The notes: a model not told the origin generated them from the sequence alone. A stretch of DNA of 64,000 bases from Pseudovibrio ascidiaceicola (GCF_900114245.1 NZ_FOSK01000001.1:186001-250000); one strand, 5' to 3'; shown: positions 16,897 to 26,313, counted from the first letter of the stretch. A program made the numbers and translations.

Positions 16897-17044
16897 GCCA
16901 TCCCGGGCGAAGACCCGGGACCCATAACCATAATCTTCTCGGCCCTCACGCTCTCCCGCCCTCAAAAGCCATCGCTGCCTCACCAACACCCGCTCACGTT
17001 ACGCAGCAATCTTCCGTAGGTCCCGGCTCGGGGATCGGGATGAC
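16897..17044. repeat. Composite palindromic repeat (family A, long form), copy 5
   Basis: A 148-base near-duplicate of copy 4 in the same orientation, 87 bases further on. It opens GCCATCCCGGGCGAAGACCC (one change in the end) and closes GGCTCGGGGATCGGGATGAC. Confidence 0.8.
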
Positions 17045-17567
17045 ATCGGCGGGGCTGCAAGAAACTTATCCCCCTTGGTAAAAGATGCCGCCATACTAAC
17101 TCCCATGCCTACGTAACGGGCTACTGGCGGACCGTCCGTCAGTTTGTCGTAGGCTGGGTGGGGCTTTTGAGAGAGGTAACGCATCTTTCAAAGGTCCGGT
17201 GGAACCGATTTTCAGACGTGACTGCATGGTCTGAGAGGAAGGGCCCAAGCTTGAGGGGCATCACGCAGTGGCATTTGCTGGTCAGAGCAGCTGATGTCAG
17301 GGATAGAGGACCTGTTTAGGCCGGGAAACTTGCCTGAGCAAAGCCACTGTCCTTTCGGGAAACCGACTATCGTGTCTTTCAGGATAAGAGGCGATGTTGT
17401 CCATACCAAAATGCCCGGGCAAGGCGACAGCCAATGCCAAAGACTCGTAACCAATAAAATGCGCAGGCACTGCCTGCTCGCCTTGCCCTCCCCATTTTGG
17501 GAGTTTCACGTGAAAACACCGCCGGACATTTCCAGCGGTGCTAAAGCTGTTTGCATAACAGGAAGGC
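17045..17567. other. Gene-poor stretch after the repeats
   Basis: I see no convincing gene in 523 bases. Short frames on both strands have no ribosome sites and no recognisable motifs. The base composition is less biased than in the genes around it, and a decayed gene or an unrecognised RNA cannot be excluded. A terminator for the GNAT gene lies at its right end. Confidence 0.4.
17513..17540 (-). terminator. Weak terminator of the GNAT gene
   Basis: On the minus strand CACCGC, a 12-nt loop and GCGGTG are followed by TTTT. Confidence 0.5.
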
Positions 17568-18020
17568 TCACGCCGCCGCCTTCTCCTTGAACATGTGAAG
17601 CCGGTCCGTATCTTCCCACTGCAATCTATAGCCAAGCTGCTCAATAAACACCTTCGCAGGGTGGGTCTTGATGGGGTTGAACGTCCACTGGCTAAAGCCC
17701 TTGCGCTGAATATCCTCCTCCGTACGCTCAAGCAGATACTTCGCCAAACCATAGCGGCGAAAATCCGGATGCACATACACGTTGAAGATATGGGCACTGT
17801 CGTTCTGAAGCCCCCAATAGCAATAGCCTTTGATGTCATCCGCCATCTCAGCGGCAAAAGTGCGCAGCAAAGCCTCTTCCATACGCTTGCGATGCACTGC
17901 CTCACACGTCTTCCACCGCTCAAAGTTCTGCGGTTCCAGCTCCGCCATATAATGAGCCTCAAGCTCCAACAAAGCCGGAAGATCCTTCGCTTCAGACACC
18001 CTGATTATGGGAACAACCAT
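17568..18020 (-). CDS. GNAT family N-acetyltransferase
   Basis: A 150-residue acetyltransferase of the GNAT fold, substrate unknown. The acetyl-CoA site (motif A) is in VYVHPDFRRYGLAKYLLE (R-x2-G-x-A), preceded by the strand DIKGYCYWGL; motif B follows in FIEQLGYRL. The ATG at 18020 opens MVVPIIRVSEAKDLPALLEL, a usual GNAT start. It sits 12 bases after the carbonic anhydrase stop on the same strand, so the two may be co-transcribed. Confidence 0.85.
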   Translation of the reverse strand: MVVPIIRVSEAKDLPALLELEAHYMAELEPQNFERWKTCEAVHRKRMEEALLRTFAAEMADDIKGYCYWGLQNDSAHIFNVYVHPDFRRYGLAKYLLERTEEDIQRKGFSQWTFNPIKTHPAKVFIEQLGYRLQWEDTDRLHMFKEKAAA

Positions 18021-18032
18021 CTGCCGACCCTC

Positions 18033-18776
18033 TTATGTCACCATTGTTACCTTGCCCGTATCAAGGTCATACACCCCACCAACCACCTTCAACGTCCCCG
18101 CCTTAAAGTGCTTGTCCAAAATAGGTGATGCCTGCTGCAAAGCCGTCACGCCCCACTGCACATTGGCTTTGATGGCATTGACGAGAACATCCCCCTTCTC
18201 ACCCTGCGCCTGCTGCACAGGAGGACGAAGAAGCTCAACAAGTGTCTGAATATGACCGGGAAACTGGTTGCCACTCTGCACCGAAGAAATCGCCGCCTTC
18301 ACAGCACCGCACTGCTCATGACCCAGCACCATGATGAGCTGTGTGCCCAGCACATCAACACAAAACTCAAGGCTCGCCAGCCCTTCCGGCGTCACAACAT
18401 TGCCAGCCACACGCACAACAAACAGATCCCCACGCCCGGTATCAAACGCCAGCTCCGGCGCCACACGGGAATCCGCACAACCAAGGATCGCCGCAAACGG
18501 GTTCTGCCCAGCGGCCAAAGCAGCACGGGTGCTCTGGAAATCAGCAGGAGTGATATTCCCCTCAACATAGCGTTTGTTACCATCGATCAAACGCTTAAGA
18601 GCATCACCACCATCAATCTCGTTTTTAGGAATAGGCGGCTCCTGAGCCCCAGCAGAGGAAACAGCACCAACACCACCCGTTGCCAAGGCAGCGCCAAACA
18701 CACCAGCGGTTTTCAGAAAATTACGACGCTCTGGTGATCCCACCAACTCCGCTTTGTCATTACACATCCAACACAT
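18033..18776 (-). CDS. Beta-class carbonic anhydrase with Tat signal
   Basis: A 247-residue zinc enzyme that interconverts CO2 and bicarbonate. Zinc ligands are visible at C100 (LGCADSRV, with the catalytic D102/R104 pair), H153 and C156 (GHEQCGA). The N-terminus carries a twin-arginine signal (SPERRNFLKTAG, 14-25) and a hydrophobic Ala/Gly/Val stretch ending AGAQ, so the folded, metal-loaded protein is probably exported to the periplasm. Ahead of the signal is an unusual C-x2-C pair (MCWMCND). ATG 18776 has GGAGAAG upstream. Confidence 0.93.
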   Translation of the reverse strand: MCWMCNDKAELVGSPERRNFLKTAGVFGAALATGGVGAVSSAGAQEPPIPKNEIDGGDALKRLIDGNKRYVEGNITPADFQSTRAALAAGQNPFAAILGCADSRVAPELAFDTGRGDLFVVRVAGNVVTPEGLASLEFCVDVLGTQLIMVLGHEQCGAVKAAISSVQSGNQFPGHIQTLVELLRPPVQQAQGEKGDVLVNAIKANVQWGVTALQQASPILDKHFKAGTLKVVGGVYDLDTGKVTMVT

Positions 18777-18890
18777 AGGCTTCTCCTGGCCAAGCAAACA
18801 AAAGTTGCCGCCAGCCTAAAAGCCCATTCTGGACATTCTGTTGTTGAATTGGATGAAACAGCCCTAAACGAAAAGAACTCGCAATCGCGC

Positions 18891-19358
18891 CTAAATTTCT
18901 CTTTCCAGCCGCGGGCCAATTTCTCTGAATTCGTTATTAAGATAAAAACTCAGCGTCGTTTTCCAGGCAGGTTGATGCGGCGCTCCGACTTCCAGATAAG
19001 GCCAGTCCATCTCCTGCCCTTTCAGGACCGCATGCTCCAGCAGTATCTTGCCCACCCCCGCACACCGGCCAGATGGCACAACATAAAACTCAACGATTTC
19101 ACCAAACCGACCACCAGCATAGATGGCCTTCTTTTCCGCCAGCGTAATAAGCCCGAGAAGCTCACCCTGAGACCGCGCCAGATAAGCCCAATAGCGAGAG
19201 CCATCATCAGACAGAATATCCTCAGCCGTCATTTTGAACTGCCCGACATCAAGTTCATCTTCCGGCCAGAGTTCGCTTTCCATCGCAAAGACAAGTTCGC
19301 CCAAACGATGCGCATCCGCTTCTCTGGCTGGTTCCACTGTAATCTCATCGAATATCAC
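18891..19358 (-). CDS. GNAT family N-acetyltransferase
   Basis: A 155-residue GNAT protein, substrate unknown. Motif A is EFYVVPSGRCAGVGKILLEH (R-x2-G-x-G), with the preceding strand ELLGLITLAEKKAIYAGG and motif B near FYLNNEFREIG. The start is GTG at 19358 with GGAGATGG upstream. The gene is monocistronic as far as can be seen, between a glycosyltransferase and the carbonic anhydrase genes, all on the minus strand. Confidence 0.82.
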   Translation of the reverse strand: MIFDEITVEPAREADAHRLGELVFAMESELWPEDELDVGQFKMTAEDILSDDGSRYWAYLARSQGELLGLITLAEKKAIYAGGRFGEIVEFYVVPSGRCAGVGKILLEHAVLKGQEMDWPYLEVGAPHQPAWKTTLSFYLNNEFREIGPRLEREI

Positions 19359-19454
19359 GGACCCATCTCCCTGATCTCAAGTCGCGATCACCAGCCTACC
19401 AATTTTCAGAGCATCTACCCATTCTCAAAACTGGGAGAATTTAGCCGCAAAACT

Positions 19455-20993
19455 CTAGTGCTGCGAGACTGCCTGATCACTCCCATCAACAATGATGAAG
19501 CTATACTCGAATGGATATTCTGACCAATGATAGTAAGGCGCAGCTTCTATATGGATCTCACTGTTAGGGATCGGCTTGCCTTTAAGCTTCTGATAAAGGG
19601 CAGACATGTTCGCAGGAACCGCCTTGGAGTGCCCTTTCCAAAGGATAGCAACCGGATAGGCGTAGTTGATGTCGATGCCGGAATACTCCGGAATGGTCAC
19701 CGCCCAACCCGGCTTCAGGTCACCAATGTTACCCGCGATGCTGTGTGATGTAGTCAAAACACTCCGCACGCCATACTGCGCCAGCGTATCAACAATGGCC
19801 TGAGAAGGAAGCGCATGCGCACTTGGCTTCTTAAAGCTGCCAAAGGCAAAATTGAAGGGAATGAGCACAACGATCAGCACTGACAGCACACTCGCCGTGC
19901 CAAGAATGATCTTGGCCTGTCGCATTGAAACCTCAGCAAACAGCCAAAGGGAAGCAACCAGCGGAGCAAGAAACAGAATAGGCTGAAGCCATCGATCTTT
20001 CACATTGGTCGCCCCACTTGCAACAACAGAAACTGCGGCAATAACCAGTCCAAAGATCACCACGAGCGTGAGTAGCTTGCGAATATTCTCTTTCACATAT
20101 TGATCGTGCTGCTCAGCATCCTTCCAGTAAAAGCTCGTCGCCCAAGCGCAAAAAAACAGGACCACAGCCACAATAACGAACTGTAAAGCTGCGTTTATGA
20201 GAGAAAAGAACCCTGTCAGGAAATGCCGTTCAACCTTATCAATCCCAAACTTATGGACACGCGCGTAGATAAGGTCCTGGTTCTCAAACATCCAGAAAGC
20301 TGGCGGAACCAAAAGCACGACAGCAACAACAGCCGAACCAAGAATGTATTTTGAACATAGGAACTTACGCCCCTCCTCAATGCAAAAGCCAGCTGCAATC
20401 AAAGCGACGAGTAAAAACATGTAGTTGTATTTAGAAAGCGCTCCTGCTGCGATCACAACCCCAAACACAACCGCTCGCCACCAACTTGGTTTTTCGATGC
20501 AGGTCAGGAAGAGATAAACCGTCCACGCAGAACACGCGAACATCAAAACTGAATGGCTCAACGCCCGCTGCGACTCCCAGGATATCTGCGGCAGAAAGAT
20601 GAGTGAGGCTGTCCCAATAGCAGCTAACGTCGGATCAGAGGCCTTCCGCGCGGTGAGCCAAACACCCAAATAGCCCAGAAAAAGCAGGGAGTTCTTGAGA
20701 AGAGCCGTTGCAAACAATCCGTCTCCAAACACCGAGAAGAAAACAATCGTCAGCCACGTATACAGCGGCGGTTGCGGACCATACCCAAGCTGAAAACTCT
20801 GAGCCGCAATAATCTGCTCCGCTTCATCCAAGCCCAAAACAGGAGACGCAAAATAACGAGTAATGGTCTGAATGATAAAGTATCCAGCAAGAAGCCAGAC
20901 AAAGCGGTTCGCAATAAACGCAGCCCAGTTATCCGAAGCTATGGCGCGTTGAAGTTTGGGAAGGAAACCTTGATCTTGCAGCATCTGCACCAT
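19455..20993 (-). CDS. GT39/PMT-type membrane glycosyltransferase (ArnT-like)
   Basis: A 512-residue integral membrane protein of the ArnT/PMT superfamily (GT-C fold), which moves a sugar from a polyprenyl-phosphate donor to a lipid or protein acceptor outside the inner membrane. The first periplasmic loop has the catalytic acidic motif (LGLDEAEQI) and GPQPPLYTW, the usual following string. About 11-12 hydrophobic segments follow, with a C-terminal periplasmic domain of about 110 residues. Donor and acceptor cannot be told from sequence. The start is ATG 20993. It is transcribed in the same direction as purH but lies after the purH terminator. Confidence 0.85.
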   Translation of the reverse strand: MVQMLQDQGFLPKLQRAIASDNWAAFIANRFVWLLAGYFIIQTITRYFASPVLGLDEAEQIIAAQSFQLGYGPQPPLYTWLTIVFFSVFGDGLFATALLKNSLLFLGYLGVWLTARKASDPTLAAIGTASLIFLPQISWESQRALSHSVLMFACSAWTVYLFLTCIEKPSWWRAVVFGVVIAAGALSKYNYMFLLVALIAAGFCIEEGRKFLCSKYILGSAVVAVVLLVPPAFWMFENQDLIYARVHKFGIDKVERHFLTGFFSLINAALQFVIVAVVLFFCAWATSFYWKDAEQHDQYVKENIRKLLTLVVIFGLVIAAVSVVASGATNVKDRWLQPILFLAPLVASLWLFAEVSMRQAKIILGTASVLSVLIVVLIPFNFAFGSFKKPSAHALPSQAIVDTLAQYGVRSVLTTSHSIAGNIGDLKPGWAVTIPEYSGIDINYAYPVAILWKGHSKAVPANMSALYQKLKGKPIPNSEIHIEAAPYYHWSEYPFEYSFIIVDGSDQAVSQH

Positions 20994-21091
20994 GCGCAGT
21001 TAGCGACGCTTTTGCGTCTTGTTTTCGTTCCCTCCACCGTAACAATTACAACTAAGCATTGGCTTTCAGCTTTAATTAAAACCAGCGGCCA

Positions 21092-21126
21092 ATAAAAAAG
21101 CCTTCGCAAGCATAACCTGCGAAGGC
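21092..21126 (-). terminator. Intrinsic terminator of purH
   Basis: Minus strand: GCCTTCGCA, 9-nt loop, TGCGAAGGC, then TTTTTTATT. Plus-strand arms are at 21100-21108 and 21118-21126. Confidence 0.9.
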
Positions 21127-21152
21127 CCAGAATTTATAAGCGATGCAGTTAC

Positions 21153-22769
21153 TTAGTGGCGGAAGTGGCGCATTCCGGTAACGACCATTGCCAAACCAGC
21201 TTCATCAGCGGCTTTGATCACTTCATCATCACGCATGGAACCACCTGGTTGAATCACAGCCGTCGCACCAGCCTCTGCAGCAGAAAGCAGCCCATCAGCG
21301 AACGGGAAGAACGCATCAGAGGCAACCACACAGCCCTTGGTCAGAGGCTCAGCAAGGCCAGCAGCTTCTGCAGCATCCTCAGCTTTGCGTGCAGCGATAC
21401 GAGCACTATCAACACGGCTCATCTGCCCTGCCCCAATACCAACAGTCGCACCGTCTTTGACGTAAACAATCGCATTGGATTTCACATGCTTGCCAACACG
21501 GAAGGCCATTTTCAGATCTGCCAGTTCCTGATCAGACGGTGCACGCTTTGTCACCACCTTCAGATCCAGATCATCAACAACACCACTGTCACGATCCTGA
21601 ACCAGAAGACCACCAGAAACAGTCTTCACAAACAGGCCCTTGGCGCGTGGGTCAGAAAGACCATTCGTCAAAAGCAAACGCAGGTTCTTTTTCTTCGCAA
21701 CCAGCTCAATCGCTTCTTCTGTCGCATCAGGAGCGATGATTACCTCAGTGAAGATCTTGGTAATCTCAGAAGCAGCATCCGCATCCAGAGTACCGTTGAG
21801 CGCAACAATGCCACCAAACGCAGAAACCGGATCACAAGCCAGCGCTTTTTCGTAGGCTTCCTTCAGCGTAGACGCCTCAGCAACACCGCATGGGTTCGCA
21901 TGTTTGATGATAGCTACAGCTGCCGTACGAGCTGGATCAAACTCGGAAACCAGCTCAAACGCTGCATCCGTATCATTGATGTTGTTGTAAGAGAGTTGCT
22001 TACCCTGCACCTGACGTGCCGTCGCAACACCTGGACGCTTCTCACCGGTTACATAGAAGCCAGCTGCCTGATGCGGGTTCTCACCATAACGCATCACTTC
22101 GTTCAGGGTGCCACCAATCGCACGGTAGTCCGGTGCAGCTTCATCAATTTGCTCTGCCATCCAGTTGGAAACAGCAGCATCATAAGCGGCGGTACGAGCA
22201 AAAGCCTTCTGCGCCAGCTTCTTACGAAGAGCAATCGGAGACTGACCGTTATGCGTATCCAGCGCCACAACCACAGCAGCATAGTCAGCAGGGTCAACAA
22301 CAGTGGTTACGTAGGCATGGTTCTTGGCAGCAGCGCGTGTCATCGCAGGACCACCAATGTCGATGTTCTCAACACCATTTGCGTAATCAGCACCAGATGC
22401 AACAGTATCTTCAAATGGATAAAGGTTTACGCAAAGAAGGTCGATACCAGTGATGCCATGCTCATCCATCGCAGCAACATGCTCAGCATCATCACGTATG
22501 CTCAGCAATCCGCCATGCACCATTGGATGGAGCGTCTTAACACGGCCATCCATGATTTCAGGAAAACCAGTAACCTCAGAAATGTCTTTAACTGGGAGGC
22601 CAGCCTCAGCAATCGTTTTACGAGTTCCGCCTGTTGAGATCAGCTCAACTCCGCGTTCGGAAAGAGCTTTTGCAAACTCAACAAGACCGGTTTTATCGGA
22701 GACAGAAAGAAGCGCACGCTTAACCGATACGAGTTCAGGTATCGGAACGCCTTTGGAGACAACGGCCAT
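21153..22769 (-). CDS. purH: Bifunctional AICAR formyltransferase/IMP cyclohydrolase PurH
   Basis: A 538-residue cytoplasmic enzyme catalysing the last two steps of de novo IMP synthesis. The N-terminal IMP cyclohydrolase (MGS-like) domain shows [24 protein letters not shown] and GRVKTLHP. The C-terminal transformylase domain shows the catalytic [16 protein letters not shown] and [10 protein letters not shown]. Length is that of the family. ATG 22769 is preceded by a purine-rich stretch. It is followed by a strong terminator. Its placement next to the heparinase-like gene and rsmB is a conserved Rhizobiales order. Confidence 0.98.
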   Translation of the reverse strand: MAVVSKGVPIPELVSVKRALLSVSDKTGLVEFAKALSERGVELISTGGTRKTIAEAGLPVKDISEVTGFPEIMDGRVKTLHPMVHGGLLSIRDDAEHVAAMDEHGITGIDLLCVNLYPFEDTVASGADYANGVENIDIGGPAMTRAAAKNHAYVTTVVDPADYAAVVVALDTHNGQSPIALRKKLAQKAFARTAAYDAAVSNWMAEQIDEAAPDYRAIGGTLNEVMRYGENPHQAAGFYVTGEKRPGVATARQVQGKQLSYNNINDTDAAFELVSEFDPARTAAVAIIKHANPCGVAEASTLKEAYEKALACDPVSAFGGIVALNGTLDADAASEITKIFTEVIIAPDATEEAIELVAKKKNLRLLLTNGLSDPRAKGLFVKTVSGGLLVQDRDSGVVDDLDLKVVTKRAPSDQELADLKMAFRVGKHVKSNAIVYVKDGATVGIGAGQMSRVDSARIAARKAEDAAEAAGLAEPLTKGCVVASDAFFPFADGLLSAAEAGATAVIQPGGSMRDDEVIKAADEAGLAMVVTGMRHFRH

Positions 22770-22847
22770 GGGTAAAAGCCTACTCTCTTAGAGAAAATGG
22801 AAGGGTTTTGACGCCCGCCAAATAACACTTATTCACAGCCGTGGGAA

Positions 22848-22914
22848 CCCATTTAATGGGGATACAGAGCGGTTTGACGGGTAACCTTTAGGAGCAGTTT
22901 ACATCACCTAAAGG
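22848..22914. promoter_or_regulatory. Inverted repeats between purH and the heparinase-like gene
   Basis: CCCATTTAATGGG (22848-22860) is a palindrome 79 bases before the purH start. CCTTTAGG (22885-22892) and CCTAAAGG (22907-22914) form an 8-bp stem that may end the upstream heparinase transcript. Function uncertain. Confidence 0.35.
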
Positions 22915-22932
22915 ACAAGAGCACAAATGACG

Positions 22933-24648
22933 TTAGGTCTTCCGCCGTGCCTTGGCAGAGGCAGTCTTTCTCAACATCCAGGTCACGCTCAACGCTTCTT
23001 TCACACCAACGGTAAGAACGATCTGCTGTGTCTGTCGATGGCCGAATACGTCTGACAGATAAATTGATTCCTCAACGGAGAACTCAATCCCATCCGCAGA
23101 AAACTCCCAAGCCTCACCATCCGCACACTGCAAAACAGCAGCATCACCCAATGGCAACATGATGCAACACACTTGCGGATGCAGATGAAAACGGATCGTG
23201 ACGGTCTCTTCCTCTGCCTTGTCAGATGTTGGCTTGAACCGGTCAATCCCATCCAGAACGGTTCCATCACGCGACAACGTCAGATCACGTTCATGAACAA
23301 TACCATAGCGCTCTACATAACCGTCATGACTTGCAATCACACGGTCAGAAAGATCGGTATCCTGTCGCTCCGCTTCAACGTCTTTGGGACCAGACAGGAC
23401 CGGGTTACCCAGCATCTTATCAAAACGGGAAGACGTCAGAAAACGACAAGAAGATGTATCGCCAATTCCGGCAGTCGAATGCGCAGCAGTTGAACGAGCC
23501 ACCATCTTCCACGCAACCTGCTCTCGCGTAGAGACCCCACAGTTCACCACTATGCGATTGCGCTTTGAGGAGAACTCAAAGGAGAGGCAACCAGCATGCG
23601 TACTGTTGGAGAAACGCGTTGGCGGCGGCGCTCCCACATCCATCATCACAAGGCTATCACCACCCGTCAGACGTTGATAACCAGAGTGCGGTGCACTGAC
23701 AGGTGGCGTTCCACGTGCATCATCATAAGCAAGGATAGTCGCGACAACATCACCCGAAGTAGAAGCCATGCCGTTGAAATGAGCAAAGGACCCATCACCG
23801 TGACGGAAGAAGCGGATCATCGGCATCATACGGTCAATGGATTCCATCATGACCGGTGACACTGTTTGCCCTTGCATCACAAGCGCTTGGCGGATTGGCA
23901 ACAGGTCGACGAGGATCTCAATAATCGCGCCAGGATGTCTGGAGATATGACCACCATCCGGCAGGATTTGGCGTTTCAGCTCCTGATCAAGGCGTTTCAG
24001 AGCTTGTTTGACGTGACGCCCCTGCCCATCCATAGAAACCGTCGCACAGGCATTCGCCATCGCAACTGTCAAGCGTGGCAAGCCATCTGGTGCTTTGTTC
24101 ATAGTCCGGCGCAGATAACGCACCTGCCGGTACAGAGACCGCATGAAGGCGCGGTAAAAGTCCGCCTCACACCCGGTCAGCAACAACGGAGACTGAGCCA
24201 TCCAGCTCAATACACGGCGCGCAACAACTTCCTGTTTCCAGCCGATATCATGCCAGCGACCACAGGTTCTGATCCAGTCTTCAACCAGCGCACGAGCATT
24301 CTGCTGCGCCATGTTGGTCTCAGCAGCACGCAAATGGCGAAGCCAGGAAAATCCATGCAGCGCTTTCGACCATTGCAGATTCGGAGGCTCAACATCAAAC
24401 GGGGACTGTCCGCCGACCTCAACCAAATGCCCGGCAAACAAGAACCGGCCAGCATAAATGTCAGCAGCGTTTGTTGCATCTGCAGTGCGCAGATCCTGAG
24501 GAGCGATAAGCAGACGCGATGGCGCACTTCCAAACGAGAACAAGCGGAACATAGATCCCCCTCGCGCCCAGTTCAGACTGTTTTGAGCCATGTTTTGTGT
24601 CAAAAGACTAAGGATTCTAAGTCTTTCGGACACCGTTGCGCCCGTCAT
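22933..24648 (-). CDS. Heparinase II/III family protein
   Basis: A 571-residue protein of the heparinase II/III-like family of polysaccharide lyases. The N-terminal half is the (alpha/alpha) barrel region (WIRTCGRWHDIGWKQEVVAR, RRTMNKAPDGLPRL) and the C-terminal half is a beta-sandwich with family strings GGDSLVMMDVG, CLSFEFSSKRNRIVVNCG and the ARSTAAHSTAGI segment. No signal peptide is evident, unlike secreted heparinases, so a role in handling an endogenous glycan is possible. Its fixed position between rsmB and purH in Rhizobiales suggests a cell-envelope role, not catabolism; this is inference. Confidence 0.85.
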   Translation of the reverse strand: MTGATVSERLRILSLLTQNMAQNSLNWARGGSMFRLFSFGSAPSRLLIAPQDLRTADATNAADIYAGRFLFAGHLVEVGGQSPFDVEPPNLQWSKALHGFSWLRHLRAAETNMAQQNARALVEDWIRTCGRWHDIGWKQEVVARRVLSWMAQSPLLLTGCEADFYRAFMRSLYRQVRYLRRTMNKAPDGLPRLTVAMANACATVSMDGQGRHVKQALKRLDQELKRQILPDGGHISRHPGAIIEILVDLLPIRQALVMQGQTVSPVMMESIDRMMPMIRFFRHGDGSFAHFNGMASTSGDVVATILAYDDARGTPPVSAPHSGYQRLTGGDSLVMMDVGAPPPTRFSNSTHAGCLSFEFSSKRNRIVVNCGVSTREQVAWKMVARSTAAHSTAGIGDTSSCRFLTSSRFDKMLGNPVLSGPKDVEAERQDTDLSDRVIASHDGYVERYGIVHERDLTLSRDGTVLDGIDRFKPTSDKAEEETVTIRFHLHPQVCCIMLPLGDAAVLQCADGEAWEFSADGIEFSVEESIYLSDVFGHRQTQQIVLTVGVKEALSVTWMLRKTASAKARRKT

Positions 24649-24665
24649 ACCCCTTCAGCACTCCA

Positions 24666-24770
24666 TTAGAGCATATCCCCGAAAAGCAATTTCGGTTTCA
24701 GATAAGGATACGCACAAAAACAAAGATTTAGAGCGTGAGCAAGAAAGCGATTTGCAACAACACGCTCTAA
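24666..24770. repeat. RIME-like intergenic repeat, full-length copy 2
   Basis: A 105-base element with perfect 7-bp ends TTAGAGC (24666-24672) and GCTCTAA (24764-24770). The left module carries CCCCGAAAAGC...TTTCGG...GATAAGGATACGC. The right module is a hairpin, TTAGAGCGTG (24728-24737) with CACGCTCTAA (24761-24770), perfect over 10 bp. This two-module structure matches the Rhizobiales RIME-type elements as I know them. Confidence 0.8.
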
Positions 24771-24864
24771 ACAAACTTAACAAATGGTTTGCGCCCAAGC
24801 TCTTTAAATCTCGTTAACCATGCCCACTTTGCGCAAATCCTTAGTGACATTCCACCAGCTCTTT

Positions 24865-26313
24865 TTAAGAGAGACGCAAACGAGCCGCGAAAAAGCCATC
24901 CAGACCACCAGATGTTTTCCCTGAGGATGGGTTCTGACCTGGCATCGCGCGGAAGTCGCCTTGAGAATTGATCGCCTCAGCAACACCGCCCAGCTCTTCA
25001 GCTGTCACAGGCACACGCTGCACCTCAGGATGTTCCAACAACAAACGTTGAATTTGCAGCTCGCCCTCTTCCTGTTCCAGTGAACAGGTGCAGTAAACAA
25101 GAGTTCCGCCCGGCTTCAGCCAACCCAGTGCTTTTTCAAGCAATTCGTATTGCAGGTCAGCGAGTTTGAGCACATCATCTTCGCGCTTCAGCCATGCCAC
25201 ATCTGGGTGACGGCGAATGGTACCGGTCGCAGAACAAGGTGCATCCAGAAGAATCGCATCAAACAGATCAACCGGCACAAACTCACGAAGATCAGAAACT
25301 TCAGTCTCAGCTTCTAGCCCAACGCGCTTCAGATTCTGTGTCAGGCGCTGCAAACGACGGGCTGAAATATCGACAGCGGTCACATCGGCACCAGTGGCGG
25401 CAAGCTGCATGGTCTTACCACCCGGAGCAGCACACAAATCTGCAACCACTTTGCCCTTAATGTCACCCAGCAAACGCGCAGGAACGGCAGCAGCTGCATC
25501 CTGAACCCACCATTTGCCATCTTCAAAGCCTTCCAGCTTTTCAATCGGCCCATCTGGCTGCAAGCGTACGGAATAACCCAGCTGAACTTCACCACCCAGC
25601 TTTTCCGCCCAATCATCACGGTCTGATGGCACGCTCAGGTCCAGATACGGCTCCTGCATATGTGCAGCAGACATCGCACGCGCAGCTTCTTCGCCATAAA
25701 CTTCACACCAACGGACGAACATCCAATCAGGAGCATTCAGCTTCGCAGTATCCTGCTCTGCGATGATTGCCGCACCTTCCCGCGTTGCACGGCGCAAAAC
25801 AGCATTGACGAGGTTTTTGTACGGCTTGGCACGTGCATCACGACCAGCAAGCGTCACTGCAAGGGAAACTGCTGCATGATCCGGCACGGACATAAAGAAC
25901 AACTGCGCCATGGCAACATGAAGAATGTCCAGAACGCGACCAGTCTTCTCAGGAATAGGACGGTCAAGGAAGCGATCAATCACATCCTGAATCTGACCAC
26001 GACGACGCAGCGCAGTGCCAATAATTGCACGCACAAGCGCCCGATCGTTCGGCTCAAGGCGCTTATAACCTGGATGACCATTGTTCAGATCAAGCTCGCC
26101 ATCCAGAGGCATACGCTTGCTCAAAACTTTACCAATCAGATCGGTGGCAGCCTTACGAGCCGCATAGCCAGGATCTTTAAAGGTACCCTCTACGCTTTCC
26201 GTTTCAGAAGCTCTGTCATTGTCTCTTGGAGTCTTCGGTGCTCCAGAACGCTTTCTCCCCTTGAACTTGGAGTTTCTGTCCTGAGAGGATGTATTCTTAC
26301 GCTCTGCGCTCAT
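24865..26313 (-). CDS. rsmB: 16S rRNA (cytosine-967-C5)-methyltransferase RsmB
   Basis: A 482-residue protein that methylates C967 of 16S rRNA using S-adenosylmethionine. The N-terminal NusB-like RNA-binding domain (about 60-195, with NHPGYKRLEPNDRALVRAI) is followed by the methyltransferase domain: SAM motif I DLCAAPGGKTMQLAA, the motif IV cysteine DAPCSATGTIRRHPD and the catalytic motif VI cysteine YCTCSLEQEEGE. A 50-residue basic N-terminal tail (SSQDRNSKFKGRKRS) is typical of rhizobial copies. ATG 26313 was chosen; the frame runs on to 26400 without family sequence. Confidence 0.95.
   Translation of the reverse strand: MSAERKNTSSQDRNSKFKGRKRSGAPKTPRDNDRASETESVEGTFKDPGYAARKAATDLIGKVLSKRMPLDGELDLNNGHPGYKRLEPNDRALVRAIIGTALRRRGQIQDVIDRFLDRPIPEKTGRVLDILHVAMAQLFFMSVPDHAAVSLAVTLAGRDARAKPYKNLVNAVLRRATREGAAIIAEQDTAKLNAPDWMFVRWCEVYGEEAARAMSAAHMQEPYLDLSVPSDRDDWAEKLGGEVQLGYSVRLQPDGPIEKLEGFEDGKWWVQDAAAAVPARLLGDIKGKVVADLCAAPGGKTMQLAATGADVTAVDISARRLQRLTQNLKRVGLEAETEVSDLREFVPVDLFDAILLDAPCSATGTIRRHPDVAWLKREDDVLKLADLQYELLEKALGWLKPGGTLVYCTCSLEQEEGELQIQRLLLEHPEVQRVPVTAEELGGVAEAINSQGDFRAMPGQNPSSGKTSGGLDGFFAARLRLS

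Noticed and set aside
13292-17044. CRISPR array
   Set aside because: The repeats are few, long, palindromic and unevenly spaced, with no cas genes; they are interspersed elements.
17294-17590. 98-codon open frame on the plus strand
   Set aside because: No ribosome site, no motif, and it runs into the GNAT gene on the other strand.
21156-22637. 493-codon open frame antisense to purH
   Set aside because: It mirrors the purH reading frame, is poor in family-like motifs and has no ribosome site; a shadow of codon bias.
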